Below, one piece after another: positions 10,214 to 19,214 of a DNA stretch of 64,000 nucleotides. Source of the stretch: Hymenopellis radicata. Lineage: Eukaryota; Basidiomycota; Agaricomycetes; Agaricales; Physalacriaceae. The DNA is taken from positions 124,001-188,000 of the forward strand of contig JADNRX010000028.1 in the NCBI GenBank assembly GCA_015501595.1, written 5' to 3'. The notes beneath the pieces are model-generated. The model saw only the letters and a list, made by a program, of their open reading frames with translations. It made no database searches and had not been told where the DNA came from. Position numbers and translations under genes: made by a program. Every line of letters starts with the position of its first letter. The first letter of the stretch is position 1.

Positions 10214-11734
10214 TTGTCGACGCCGTCCGTCATGACTGCTAAACACTCTAGTGCGTCTTTCTTGACGTTGCTGTCGATGACGTTGTTAATCACTTTTCAA
10301 GGTTTCAACTTGGGAGTGCGAGTTGGCCATGTCTTTGACGTTGGCGGCATTAAAGACGCTGTAGGACGACGTGGCGTGTCTTTTGTAGACAGCGACGACG
10401 CTGCTGAGCAAGGACCCTTTGTAATTTGGTGAGTTGTTGTCGTCCTCTCCGAATGTCAGGTACTAACCTTTTAATAGTTTCCTAATTCATCGGTCTAAAA
10501 ACGCTCTACGGCACGCGCCTACCTTTCGTCGTCTGTTTTCCCTCAAATTTACCTTGGCTGGCGATGATGTCTAGCACCCACGCCCGAATACTCGCGGAGA
10601 CTGCGCACGGGAGTTCTGTAGTCAGACACCAGGTTCCTTTGTTCGGTAAGCCTTTCGCTCATTCCATTCTTCGACGGTGCTGGACTCACCCTCATCATAG
10701 CCGTAGCCGGCTCTTTCCAAAATTTATCCTCCGGCGGACCGCAAACAAGGAAGGCTTGGGATGGTGTTGGCGCGGACTTTGACAGTGCGCGCACTTTTCC
10801 GCCGCCTCAACAAGTTACTTATCATCGTATTGCTCTTACAGTTCGTGCTGTCTTGGCCTTGGAGCGCGCCGGATTGATCTTCACGGCGGCGACACAGACC
10901 CACCTATTCTCGACCACCCTCGCACGTTTGAGGCGTACTCGAACTCCGGCGCTAATTCGAGATTGATCCGACACGGACTGTCGCCAAGAGGTGTTGAGAA
11001 TCGTTGTTCTGGTTCTGGATGTGGGTCAATTTTCCAGTGACCCATCAACTCACGAACTCGTGTCCTTGCTCCCTCCAGATCCGCCGCGTTCCAAGGCCGT
11101 ACGTACGACGCAACGCCTGCCGTCTCCACGACATTTCTTATACTCACAAGCCAGCGTTCAGTAATGGCTGAACGTCTGGTTTGAATCGACTTACGTGGGT
11201 AAATCATCCTCATACATGTTCTCAGTATCTCAATCTTGAATTACTAGCCAATGGCTGACAGCTCTCTCTCTCTCCTTGTCCGTAAGTTAACCCTCTTTCT
11301 GATGTAGATGTTCCCGACTGACTGTCTTTGGGTGTAGCCTTCGCTGTTATTTGCCCGGAACTTCCTTAATTAAAAGTATGTCTTTTCCCTTCGTGTCTTC
11401 TCCTCGTACTTGAATGGACTATCAGTTTACATTGAGCTTGGATCCCTCACTTGGCTTCGCGCCGGTGACATCGACTTGGCGTCTTGCCGGTTACCTGTCT
11501 GTCTTGGCGACGGCGGCGTGTGCGGATGGAAAGCGAGGCTCGCTTTGGACATCGGTACGGATGTCCACGACCTGGATTTTCTCAGCGTAAGTTTCTCTTT
11601 TAGTTTTTAACCTTATGGTGATATTGCTCGTGCGTAGATGTCGATTCCTGTTACACGAGAACGGTATCTAGAGACGCCCAAGAGAGACGGCGTGCTACGC
11701 TCGCGATTGTAGAGCTTAGCTATGGGCCCCCCGT
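10214..11734 (+). pseudogene. 5' part of an interrupted multi-exon gene, possibly kinase-like
   Basis: A run of exon-like segments separated by plausible short introns lies upstream of the Ty3 element. Examples are FNLGVRVGHVFDVGGIKDAV near 10300 with a GTGAGT donor at 10431, VAGSFQNLSS near 10700, LGSLTWLRAGDIDLASC near 11440, and LALDIGTDVHDLDFLS with a GTAAGT donor at 11587. The last exon before the element (from 11640) is open in one frame and ends TLAIVELSYGPP at the insertion point. After the element, 18692 onward continues that frame (VSE), then QLFIDVVEGGELHMLLRRRS. The latter resembles a protein-kinase hinge, so a Ser/Thr kinase is possible, but this is weak. The frame joining the 11587 donor to the last exon contains a stop, so the gene may have been broken before the insertion. 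Confidence 0.35.
11731..11734. repeat. Target-site duplication, left copy (CCGT)
   Basis: CCGT directly precedes the 5' LTR and recurs directly after the 3' LTR at 18692-18695. A 4-bp duplication is within the range made by Ty3/gypsy integrases and marks the insertion as original and unrearranged. Confidence 0.7.
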
Positions 11735-11923
11735 TGGGCTAGGTAGCCCAGGCAGGGAAGGTCAGGGAGAAAGGGAAGTTAGAGCTGAGGGTTCGGGTTC
11801 GGCCCGGTACCCAATGTGCATGGATTCTGTAGTACAAGTAGTATTGAGCCCGACGTAGCACAGCCACAATCGTCTTCGTCTTGCCATCATCGTCTCCTCG
11901 AGTCGTCAGGTTCCCCTAGTCCA
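11735..11923 (+). repeat. 5' LTR of the Ty3/gypsy element (189 bp)
   Basis: It begins TGGGCTAGGTAGCCCAGG and ends CCCCTAGTCCA, identical over its length to 18503-18691. The first 16 bases form a short inverted motif (TGGGCTA/TAGCCCA). In LTR elements this region carries promoter and polyadenylation signals; no clear TATA box is seen. Confidence 0.93.
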
Positions 11924-11925
11924 TC

Positions 11926-11950
11926 TGGTGATGAGGACGTGATTCGACCC
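11926..11950 (+). promoter_or_regulatory. Primer-binding site complementary to a tRNA 3' end
   Basis: The site starts two bases after the LTR with TGG. Its reverse complement ends in CCA preceded by discriminator A, a 7-nt acceptor strand (CCTCATC), a 5-nt T-stem strand (CACGT) and a T-loop-like GTCGAAT, so the match extends through the whole acceptor and T arm. The tRNA used would have an acceptor 5' strand GATGAGG; I cannot name it from memory. Confidence 0.7.
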
Positions 11951-11973
11951 ATTTCTTTCGAGACCATCTGTTT

Positions 11974-12004
11974 TATCGTGTCAATCGTGTCAATCGTGTC
12001 AATC
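11974..12004 (+). repeat. 9-bp triplet repeat in the Ty3 leader
   Basis: CGTGTCAAT is repeated three times in tandem in the untranslated leader between the primer-binding site and gag. Its function, if any, is unknown. Confidence 0.6.
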
Positions 12005-12056
12005 TGAGCTTTTTTTCATCGGGAATCGTGCCTACCAGTAACATCGTGTTCTCCTC

Positions 12057-13736
12057 GTGTTTTCTTCCACTCTGGCACCGGTTCATCCGACCATAGAAGG
12101 AAGGGACATTCACGGGCATTTTCTGGGTCCAGCTCAGCGCGCTGAACAGCAAGCCCTTTTCGCGACAGCCGCGGCACAGAAGGCATCGGCCTCAAAAGTA
12201 CCGGGTGTCATCGCGGACGTTAACGAGCGTCGACCGTCTGCATCAGAGGCAGAAATCGCGGGGGATCTTGCGAGAGGTGAATTCAAAGCACCAAAACGCG
12301 AGCCAACACCACCACTACCCCCATTACCACCAGCACCACCTCCCGTACCACCACCACCACCTCCCGTACTACCACCACCCCCACCACCCCCTCCAATTCC
12401 ACCACCACCAGCTGTACCTCTACACGTTCACAACATGCCGGACGTGAATCTGGGAAATGACTTCTATGGGGACGGGCGTGAGGGAGAACATCCCAGCGCG
12501 TTCATCGACCGCGTCGCTAGGCAATTTCTGTTGAACGCAAGCACCATCAGCACCGATGCCATGAAGCTGGGTATCATCGAAACCCTTTTCCCCCGCCGCT
12601 CCACAGCGCGCATTTGGTTTGATCAAGTCACGAAAGCGACAACGGGTGCAATTACGACGTGGGACTCAACGCCCGCAGCGGGGACAACTCCGGCGGTAGT
12701 TGGCTTGAGGGAGGCATTCGAGTTAGAGTGGCCAGACGTCGCACCTGCTCCGAAGACGGCCCAGGAGAAAAAAGCGGAGCTGTTCGCGGAGGCGAGCAGT
12801 CTGACAGAGGATAACATGGTAACCTGGGTTGATGTAGCGGGGATTAAAGAGATGAAGACGAGGGTGTGGGTGAAGGCGATTTTGAGGTTGGCAAGGCAGG
12901 TGCCCGACACAACGGGTCTGTTCATTGAGGAGGTGAAGGAGCGAATGCCAGCAGCAATTCGGAGGCACATGGTGATGGTCACGACGACTTCCTGGGCAGA
13001 ATTCAAGACGGAGATTGACGCGTTCACGATGGTTCAGTTGGTGGAGCTTAGGGAGGAGGGAAAACGATTCATGCGACAGGACAAGCAAGAGGCTGAGGTG
13101 CGATCCCTGACCGCGACGCTTAACAGCATGAGGATGGCGCGGAATTCTGCTCCTCCTGGACGGCAACAAAACACGAGTATTTCCCAGGCGCCGCCGGTAC
13201 CTACTCCTTACAATCCGAGAGCGACTCCAGCCCCAGTTCCAAATCCGTCATCGCGTGTTCCGCCGCCGCCAGGAGTGCCATGGGTCAGTCGTCCGGCAGC
13301 AATACGACTCATGGATGCGGAGCGAAATGCGAAGCCAATTTACACGAATATAACGGACTACGATGCAGCATTCGCGTCATGGATGCAGACTGGGGGTCGT
13401 CCCAACGAGTACAACCCACCCCCACTTCGTCCTGGCGGTGCACGCATTGGCTCGGGAGAGTGTTTCAATTGTGCAGAACCAATACCTGGCACCACAGAGC
13501 CTCAGATGCATATGAGCACCGAGTGTACATCAACGAACCCTCTACCCACGGAAGAACAGAAGTGGCGTAGTATCTTCAGCTACTTGGTGCGGAATCGGGA
13601 TCGACGGCCAGACGCCAATATCCGTGCAGTCGATATCGCACCAGAGACACGTTCGGTCCAGGAGATGATGGATGAGCTGAATTATTATCGAGCGCAGGGA
13701 GGATACCCGTTGGCGACGATCCAGGGAAATGTGTGA
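12057..13736 (+). CDS. Ty3/gypsy Gag
   Basis: Gag forms the cytoplasmic capsid that packages element RNA. The frame is open from 12042 to the TGA at 13734-13736. The N-terminal part has a long poly-proline tract (residues about 84-122 counted from 12057). A capsid-like segment follows, starting near NMPDVNLGNDFYGD (about residue 126). Near the C-terminus is a CCHC-type knuckle with unusual spacing, C469-X2-C472-X12-H485-X4-C490. No in-frame ATG exists before 12435, so the listed start (GTG at 12057) is only the first non-AUG candidate. Translation either begins at 12435, which would drop the proline tract, or uses a near-cognate codon or splicing. The C-terminus overlaps pol and carries the -1 frameshift site. 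Confidence 0.88.
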   Translation: MFSSTLAPVHPTIEGRDIHGHFLGPAQRAEQQALFATAAAQKASASKVPGVIADVNERRPSASEAEIAGDLARGEFKAPKREPTPPLPPLPPAPPPVPPPPPPVLPPPPPPPPIPPPPAVPLHVHNMPDVNLGNDFYGDGREGEHPSAFIDRVARQFLLNASTISTDAMKLGIIETLFPRRSTARIWFDQVTKATTGAITTWDSTPAAGTTPAVVGLREAFELEWPDVAPAPKTAQEKKAELFAEASSLTEDNMVTWVDVAGIKEMKTRVWVKAILRLARQVPDTTGLFIEEVKERMPAAIRRHMVMVTTTSWAEFKTEIDAFTMVQLVELREEGKRFMRQDKQEAEVRSLTATLNSMRMARNSAPPGRQQNTSISQAPPVPTPYNPRATPAPVPNPSSRVPPPPGVPWVSRPAAIRLMDAERNAKPIYTNITDYDAAFASWMQTGGRPNEYNPPPLRPGGARIGSGECFNCAEPIPGTTEPQMHMSTECTSTNPLPTEEQKWRSIFSYLVRNRDRRPDANIRAVDIAPETRSVQEMMDELNYYRAQGGYPLATIQGNV

Positions 13737-13769
13737 GGGCCGCCGAGGTACAGCTAAACTCGACGGCCC
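13724..13769 (+). promoter_or_regulatory. Programmed -1 ribosomal frameshift signal at gag/pol junction
   Basis: The heptamer G GGA AAT (13724-13730), written in gag codons, fits X XXY YYZ and lies just before the last codon and stop of gag. A 6-nt spacer (13731-13736, holding the gag stop) is followed by a hairpin. GGGCCG (13737-13742) pairs with CGGCCC (13764-13769), then after one C/A mismatch CGAG (13744-13747) pairs with CTCG (13759-13762), leaving an 11-nt loop. Slipping back one base continues TGT GTG AGG GCC in the pol frame, which is open from 13676. All three standard parts (slippery site, 5-9-nt spacer, stable stem) are present with correct phase. A 4-base GTGA stop/start overlap exists too, but GTG is a poor start. 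Confidence 0.85.
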
Positions 13770-16700
13770 GGTTTGAAGAGGAGCAGTGTGTAGAAGTCCC
13801 CGTCAGGATGGAGGCAGCTTGCGGGGACGACAGTAAACCTCGAATGGACAGTTTCAATATGACTACAATTCCCATCATGTACGACAATGACGATGAATCT
13901 ATGTTTTTTTCTGCTTATTCGACGGATGACGACAACAAAGAGAGAAATGCGGCAAAGACTCAGGAAGTCCCATACAAGCAGTGGGTGATACTGCAGGGAC
14001 CAAACGGCGAAAACGTTCGACTCAACGCGGTGTTTGACGATGGATCGATGGTGGGAGCCATCGATTCAGTCATTTTTGCGAAGGTAGCACACCGCTTAAG
14101 CCCATTGAAGCCTTCATCGCGCTGGTTGCGAATGGCAAATGGGGTTCGAGTGCAGTCAGATGGGGTGTGGGAAGGAAGAGTGACTGTGGGAGGGATTGCG
14201 AGACGAGGTGCATTTGAAGTGTTTGCGGGTGGAGGAAGCTGGGATATGCTCTTCGGAAAACCCCTGTTGCGAAAATTTCATGCAGTGCATGAGTATTTGA
14301 CGGACACGGTGGCGATGAGCATTGGGGATGTGCAGGTTATTTTGCCAAATCTGTCCAAGGTGGACGGGGCATCCTTGGGTGAGAACCCGGTGGCGCAAGT
14401 CACCGAATCGCGAGCGTCCTTGAAGGGGTTGCCCGGGGTGCGGGATCCCTCAAGGCGAGAGACCCGGCGAGTCTCTGATGAAAAGACTAAAGAGGAACAT
14501 ACTGACAATATTCATTTACAGAACTGGGTGCACTTAGCTGAGGACGACGAACCATTCAAGGGGCAAGATGGAAGGGAGGCCGGATACAGTGATTGGGAAT
14601 CTGTTCGCTTTGGAAACAGGGATGATTATGGGATTTCAGACCCAACGTGCGCAAACTTCGCCGGGGACTCGCAATCCCCGATGAGGGAAGTTTCATGCCC
14701 GGCAGTTTCTGCAGAAGTGGAATGTGACACTGAATCATCTGTTTTGATAGCGGCAACGATTAGCAACAACGAGTTGGCAGGAGTCATTGAGGAGGAGATG
14801 TTGTATTCACCGGAATTAGAGTCGAAGGACTCTATGCGCGTAAACTTCATCGGGGACTCGCAATCCCCGACGAGGGAAGTCTCATTATCTGCTTCACATG
14901 CGCCAGAGCCCATCTCGATTAACACCGTACCTCATCCAGATGCACCTGTTGTTCGACGGCGTACTCAAGAAGAACGTCTGGCTTGGCGTCTGAGCCAGGG
15001 TTTACTCGCACAGAAGGGACGAACTGAACGACGTCTGGCAAAGCAGATCATGGAGACGATCCGGATGGAAAGGAGTCGAGTGGCAGATGAGGTGTACGTG
15101 GGCGAGGACGAGGACGATGAGATGGAGATACCAGTGCATGTGGTGCAGAACGACTCGAACATCTTTACAAGAAAAACAGACCCATTCAACAGCTGTCGCG
15201 TTGATGCTGTTCTTCGGGCTGTTACAATTGGCGCTGATCTCTCGGATGCTGAACGTAACCGGGTCATGGATACTATTCGGTCTTACGCGGACTGTTTTGC
15301 ACTCTCGATGGCGGAGGTGCTGGTGGTTGATGATGCAGAGTTTACAGTAAAGATTCCAGAGGGCGTAACATTCAAGCGGAAGATAGGTCAGCGCCGAATG
15401 TCACCACCAGCAAAGTCATGGTTTAACGCAAAGCTGGACGAAATGGTTAGTGCTGGAATTGTTGCACCCATTCCCGCAGCGGATGTTCTATGCTGCTCGC
15501 CCATTACGCTCGCACAGAAGACACATGTGGAGCAGGGAATGCCCATGGATGATTTGCTTCATGCACTCAACGACGCATGCGTGAAGGCGGGGATGGAGTC
15601 GGGTCTGGACCTACCACCTCGACCAACGACTCGACCTATTCAGACGGAAAAACCATCGACACCCGCCTGGCGTATTGTTAGCACTTTTGAGGAGCTCAAC
15701 AAGGTCTTGGACACACGGCCTATGCCGCAGGGTGATATTCGCGCAAAGCAGCAGGTGCTGTGTGGAAAACGTTATATCAACACATTTGACTTTGCATCTG
15801 GGTTTTTCGCTTGCCAGACGAGTCCCGAAGCACAGCGATATCTGTGTTTCTTTGTAGAGGGGAGAGGGTACTTGACGTGGAAGAGGATGCCGATGGGAAT
15901 AGAGGGTGCACCCACATGGTTTTCAGAGATGACACAGCGAGAGTTGCAGGGGTTGATTGACGAGATCATGGTGTTGTTCGTGGATGATGGCGCACAAGCA
16001 GGAGATGACTTCGAATCTTTATTGCAGGACTTCATCCGTGTTCTTGAGCGCGTGCGGTCCTCAAAACTCTCGCTATCAGCGGCAAAGACGGCACTGTTTG
16101 TAGGAGAGGCTGTATTTGCTGGAGCCCGCGTTGGGAAATACGGTATCAAGCCCGACCTGAAGAAGGTCTCCGCTCTTATCACGTGGCCTACACCAGTTGA
16201 GCTACAGAATGTTGGGCAGTTCTTAGGCTTAGCTGGGGTATTTCGTTCCCAGATTCGTGGATACGCTGAAATTGCACAGCCACTGTCTGATCTCTTACGT
16301 CTGGCCGAGGTTCCAACATCGAAAGGACGAACAGCATATCGAGCAGGTCAACGGCGAGTTGATCTGCCTGCACACTGGACACAGGAGCATGATCGCGCAT
16401 TTCTTCGTCTCAAATTGGCGTTGATTAGCGAGCCGGTGCTACAAGCCCCACGGTATGATGGATCTCCCTTCATCGTTACTACCGATGGTTGTCAAAAGGG
16501 ATTCGGGGGTTGGTTATCCCAGTGGCATGATACAAGTGCGCCCAGTGGTAAAGTTACGCGCGCGCTGCATCCTATTGCGTATGTTTCTAAGCGAACGTCG
16601 GACGCGGAGGAGCGATACAAGCCGTTCTTGTTAGAGACAGCTGGGTTGAAGTTTTGTCTGGAAGAGTTTGATGAGGACACGTATGGGTTTCCGATTGAGG

Positions 16701-18343
16701 TTGAAACTGACTGTCAAGCGCTACGCGACCTTCTTACGAATGCGAAGCTGTCCGCGACGCACGCTCGATGGAAGGAAGCCATTCTCTCATTCTGGATTGT
16801 TGCCGTGCGACATCGACCAGGTCGAACGAACTTGGTTGGTGACGCCCTTAGCAGGAAGTATGAGGGGCAACCAGTGGTCGATGGTGATGGTCATGAGTGG
16901 TCGGTACCAGTAGACTGGCAGGAACGGCATGGGTTGGTCAACGACGTCTTTGGGGTGACATCAGCAGAGCCGCTGGAAGCGTTGCTTGCACGGTTTGCAG
17001 CTGAACCCATGTTTGTGCAGGTACTTGAGTCACTGGGCGAGATAGACAATGGGCGGAGTGTGCGCGATAAGAAGCGAGCACGGCATCGGGCGGAGGGATA
17101 TTTTGTAGATGAAGGGAAGCTGTGGCGGTTAGCAACAGGTAAATCGACGCGGGCGCGCGCCAGATTGGAATGTGTTACACAGGAGGAGGCTGTGGAGCTA
17201 GCTCGCGATGAGCACCAGGCGCATGGACACTGGAGTCGAGACTTGGTGAAGATGAAGCTGATGGACTGCATTTACAGTCCCCGGTTGGACAAGTCAATTG
17301 TAAAGGCGCTTCTCGAGTGCGGGAGATGCAAAGCCTTTGGACCAGTTCATGTTCACTCACTTCTGGAACCAGTGATTCGCCGACATCCATACGAGCTGTG
17401 GGTAGCTGACTATCTATCGCTACCAAAGGCAAAAGGTGGATTCAAGACAGTTGTCCTGTATGTTGATGCATTTGCACAGAAGGTCTGGGGCGACAAGTTT
17501 CGTGTTCCGGGATCTGCAGATACCACTATCAAATCGCTTGACCGAGTCGTCCGTGACTTTCCACCACCAGAGACACTCATGACAGACAACGGCCGACATT
17601 TAAATAACCAACAGGTACGCGAGTGGTGCGAGGACCATGGAACAGTCTATTTCCCGGTCGCAGCATACTCGCCATGGATTCAGAGTCTGGTGGAAGGGTC
17701 GAACGGGCGGTTGCTGAATCGTCTGAAGAGACTTTGCGCGCCGGAACTAGGTGAGGACGCTTGGGCAGCAATAACAGATTTTGAAGGCCTACCGCATAAC
17801 TGGCCCGATCACTTCGACCAAGCCATCTGCGATATCAACGAGCGGATACTACCAGCATTGAAGCACTCCCCAAACGAAATCTCGCTAGGGCTCGTGGTCA
17901 ACACAGTGCATACTCCAATTGGCGATGCAGAGAGAGAGATGTCCTTTGATGATGTAGCGGTTCAAGTTGCTTACGTTCAGCAGCAGCGGCTCGATGCACA
18001 CTCACACAATATTGAGCATCGGGAGAAGCAGAGGATAAAATTCAATGCGAAAGTACTAGGGAGACAGCCTGGCGAGGTTGTCTTCCAAAAAGGCCAGCTT
18101 GTTCAAATTTACCGCAGCGACCTGATATTCGTCATGAAAACAGAAAAGAAACTCCTAGTACGGTGGTCAGCACCATATCGGGTAGAGAGTCGCATTCGGA
18201 ACTCTTACCATTTGGTGAATCTCGACGGCTCGCCAATACGGTACAAGGATGGGCGAGAGGCGGAAGGGGTGTTTAGTTCCCGGCGTCTACGACATTTCAT
18301 TCCACGCCCGGGACAAAGTTGGCAGAAGATGAGGAAGGAGTAG
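13733..18343 (+). CDS. Ty3/gypsy Pol polyprotein (PR-RT-RH-IN)
   Basis: About 1536 residues in the -1 frame relative to gag, probably made only as a Gag-Pol fusion. Seen in order: aspartic-protease-like loop FDDGS (residues 101-105); reverse transcriptase with INTFDFASGFFACQ, MPMGIEGAPTWFSEM and catalytic FVDD at 749-752 (a YxDD variant); RNase H beginning IVTTDG with Asp918; integrase zinc motif (HX3H from about residue 1161, then CGRC); and integrase core Asp1226, Asp1285 and Glu1321. The last two are separated by exactly 35 residues, as in D,D(35)E enzymes. The C-terminal tail binds neither a chromodomain nor another known module as far as I can see. There is no internal stop, and the ORF ends at TAG 18341-18343. 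Reverse transcription occurs in cytoplasmic particles and integration in the nucleus. Confidence 0.93.
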   Translation: MRAAEVQLNSTARFEEEQCVEVPVRMEAACGDDSKPRMDSFNMTTIPIMYDNDDESMFFSAYSTDDDNKERNAAKTQEVPYKQWVILQGPNGENVRLNAVFDDGSMVGAIDSVIFAKVAHRLSPLKPSSRWLRMANGVRVQSDGVWEGRVTVGGIARRGAFEVFAGGGSWDMLFGKPLLRKFHAVHEYLTDTVAMSIGDVQVILPNLSKVDGASLGENPVAQVTESRASLKGLPGVRDPSRRETRRVSDEKTKEEHTDNIHLQNWVHLAEDDEPFKGQDGREAGYSDWESVRFGNRDDYGISDPTCANFAGDSQSPMREVSCPAVSAEVECDTESSVLIAATISNNELAGVIEEEMLYSPELESKDSMRVNFIGDSQSPTREVSLSASHAPEPISINTVPHPDAPVVRRRTQEERLAWRLSQGLLAQKGRTERRLAKQIMETIRMERSRVADEVYVGEDEDDEMEIPVHVVQNDSNIFTRKTDPFNSCRVDAVLRAVTIGADLSDAERNRVMDTIRSYADCFALSMAEVLVVDDAEFTVKIPEGVTFKRKIGQRRMSPPAKSWFNAKLDEMVSAGIVAPIPAADVLCCSPITLAQKTHVEQGMPMDDLLHALNDACVKAGMESGLDLPPRPTTRPIQTEKPSTPAWRIVSTFEELNKVLDTRPMPQGDIRAKQQVLCGKRYINTFDFASGFFACQTSPEAQRYLCFFVEGRGYLTWKRMPMGIEGAPTWFSEMTQRELQGLIDEIMVLFVDDGAQAGDDFESLLQDFIRVLERVRSSKLSLSAAKTALFVGEAVFAGARVGKYGIKPDLKKVSALITWPTPVELQNVGQFLGLAGVFRSQIRGYAEIAQPLSDLLRLAEVPTSKGRTAYRAGQRRVDLPAHWTQEHDRAFLRLKLALISEPVLQAPRYDGSPFIVTTDGCQKGFGGWLSQWHDTSAPSGKVTRALHPIAYVSKRTSDAEERYKPFLLETAGLKFCLEEFDEDTYGFPIEVETDCQALRDLLTNAKLSATHARWKEAILSFWIVAVRHRPGRTNLVGDALSRKYEGQPVVDGDGHEWSVPVDWQERHGLVNDVFGVTSAEPLEALLARFAAEPMFVQVLESLGEIDNGRSVRDKKRARHRAEGYFVDEGKLWRLATGKSTRARARLECVTQEEAVELARDEHQAHGHWSRDLVKMKLMDCIYSPRLDKSIVKALLECGRCKAFGPVHVHSLLEPVIRRHPYELWVADYLSLPKAKGGFKTVVLYVDAFAQKVWGDKFRVPGSADTTIKSLDRVVRDFPPPETLMTDNGRHLNNQQVREWCEDHGTVYFPVAAYSPWIQSLVEGSNGRLLNRLKRLCAPELGEDAWAAITDFEGLPHNWPDHFDQAICDINERILPALKHSPNEISLGLVVNTVHTPIGDAEREMSFDDVAVQVAYVQQQRLDAHSHNIEHREKQRIKFNAKVLGRQPGEVVFQKGQLVQIYRSDLIFVMKTEKKLLVRWSAPYRVESRIRNSYHLVNLDGSPIRYKDGREAEGVFSSRRLRHFIPRPGQSWQKMRKE

Positions 18344-18492
18344 CAGAGACAGAGGATGTTGGAGACATTGTTGGAGATGATGAGGTTGGTGAAGAAGTTG
18401 GTGAAGAAGAGGAAGAGGATGAGGTGGGAGATGAGGAGGAGGTTAACATGGTTGACGTTGAGTGGTTGTCGACGAGGGCGTCTCCTTGTTTT

Positions 18493-18502
18493 GGGGGGCA
18501 CA
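18493..18502 (+). promoter_or_regulatory. Polypurine tract (plus-strand primer site)
   Basis: GGGGGGCACA sits immediately before the 3' LTR, the expected place for the plus-strand primer. It is short and ends in CACA, so the call depends mostly on position. A long GA-rich stretch (18310-18450) lies upstream. Confidence 0.5.
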
Positions 18503-18691
18503 TGGGCTAGGTAGCCCAGGCAGGGAAGGTCAGGGAGAAAGGGAAGTTAGAGCTGAGGGTTCGGGTTCGGCCCGGTACCCAATGTGCATGGATTCTGTAG
18601 TACAAGTAGTATTGAGCCCGACGTAGCACAGCCACAATCGTCTTCGTCTTGCCATCATCGTCTCCTCGAGTCGTCAGGTTCCCCTAGTCCA
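18503..18691 (+). repeat. 3' LTR of the Ty3/gypsy element (189 bp)
   Basis: Identical to the 5' LTR at 11735-11923 by direct comparison. It is followed by the CCGT target duplication at 18692-18695, which runs straight into open coding-like sequence. Confidence 0.93.
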
Positions 18692-18925
18692 CCGTGTCAG
18701 AGTAAGTGATCTCAGTGCCGCATTGTTTTACTTAGTACTCAGCGTTTCCTTTTCCAGCTGTTCATCGACGTAGTCGAGGGCGGAGAGCTTCATATGCTCC
18801 TTCGGAGACGTTCAGTGTACACGTCTAGGTATATTGTCCCTCTGTTGCTTGACTGGACTGACTGACTGACTTGTCGACTAGGAATGAACTCGATGCGCAC
18901 GCAGCCTATATACATTGCAATTAGT
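18692..18925 (+). pseudogene. 3' part of the gene split by the Ty3 element
   Basis: With the element and one target copy removed, the exon frame ending SYGPP continues VSE. After a putative short intron the segment QLFIDVVEGGELHMLLRRRS follows. A second intron (GTATAT...CGACTAG, 18829-18880, with a CTGAC branch) then joins RNELDAHAAYIHCN and a stop. FIDVVEGGEL resembles the kinase hinge (usually an acidic-Gly-Gly-Glu/Asp-Leu motif). No catalytic loop follows, so if this was a kinase it is truncated. Confidence 0.35.
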
Positions 18926-19214
18926 TAGAGTTTGATCCTTTTACTTTTCCGTGCTCGTGCCCCTTGTTGACATACTAATGGGTCCGCCGTCGGCTTCCAT
19001 TCTTCACTAAATTCTGCTAACCAAAGGCTTGTTTACAGCAATGTCATGATATGGCTTGTCTCCCAAGAGTGACTTCAAGACTGTGTGATCCCCATCCGAA
19101 GCAACCCTCAAGACAAGACTGCTCCTCAACCAATTGAAAGAGACACCACCCGCCGCATAAGAAGCCGCGCGCGGAAATGAGCTATAAGAAGTGCACCCCC
19201 GAAGGGACATGGTT

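Larger units (their letters stand above)
11735..18691 (+). mobile_element. Complete Ty3/gypsy LTR retrotransposon, young insertion
   Basis: A 6957-bp element has identical 189-bp direct LTRs (11735-11923 and 18503-18691) that begin TG and end CA, a tRNA-type primer-binding site, a gag ORF, a pol ORF in the -1 frame, a purine tract before the 3' LTR, and a CCGT target duplication. Pol order is protease, reverse transcriptase, RNase H, integrase, which defines the Ty3/gypsy (Metaviridae-type) class. There are no internal stops and no differences between the LTRs, so the insertion is recent and the copy may still be competent. No chromodomain is visible at the integrase C-terminus. The element lies in an exon-like region on the same strand as the disrupted gene. 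Confidence 0.95.

Noticed and set aside
11926..11950. tRNA-like T-arm sequence
   Set aside because: Only the 3' quarter of a tRNA is represented, and it starts two bases after an LTR, so it is a primer-binding site and not a tRNA gene.
12623..13169. Minus-strand open frames within gag
   Set aside because: Shadows of the gag coding strand; composition mirrors gag codons.
13733..13736. GTGA stop/start overlap as the sole means of Pol translation
   Set aside because: Reinitiation at GTG is unlikely when a well-formed slippery heptamer and hairpin sit in the correct phase; kept only as a secondary possibility.
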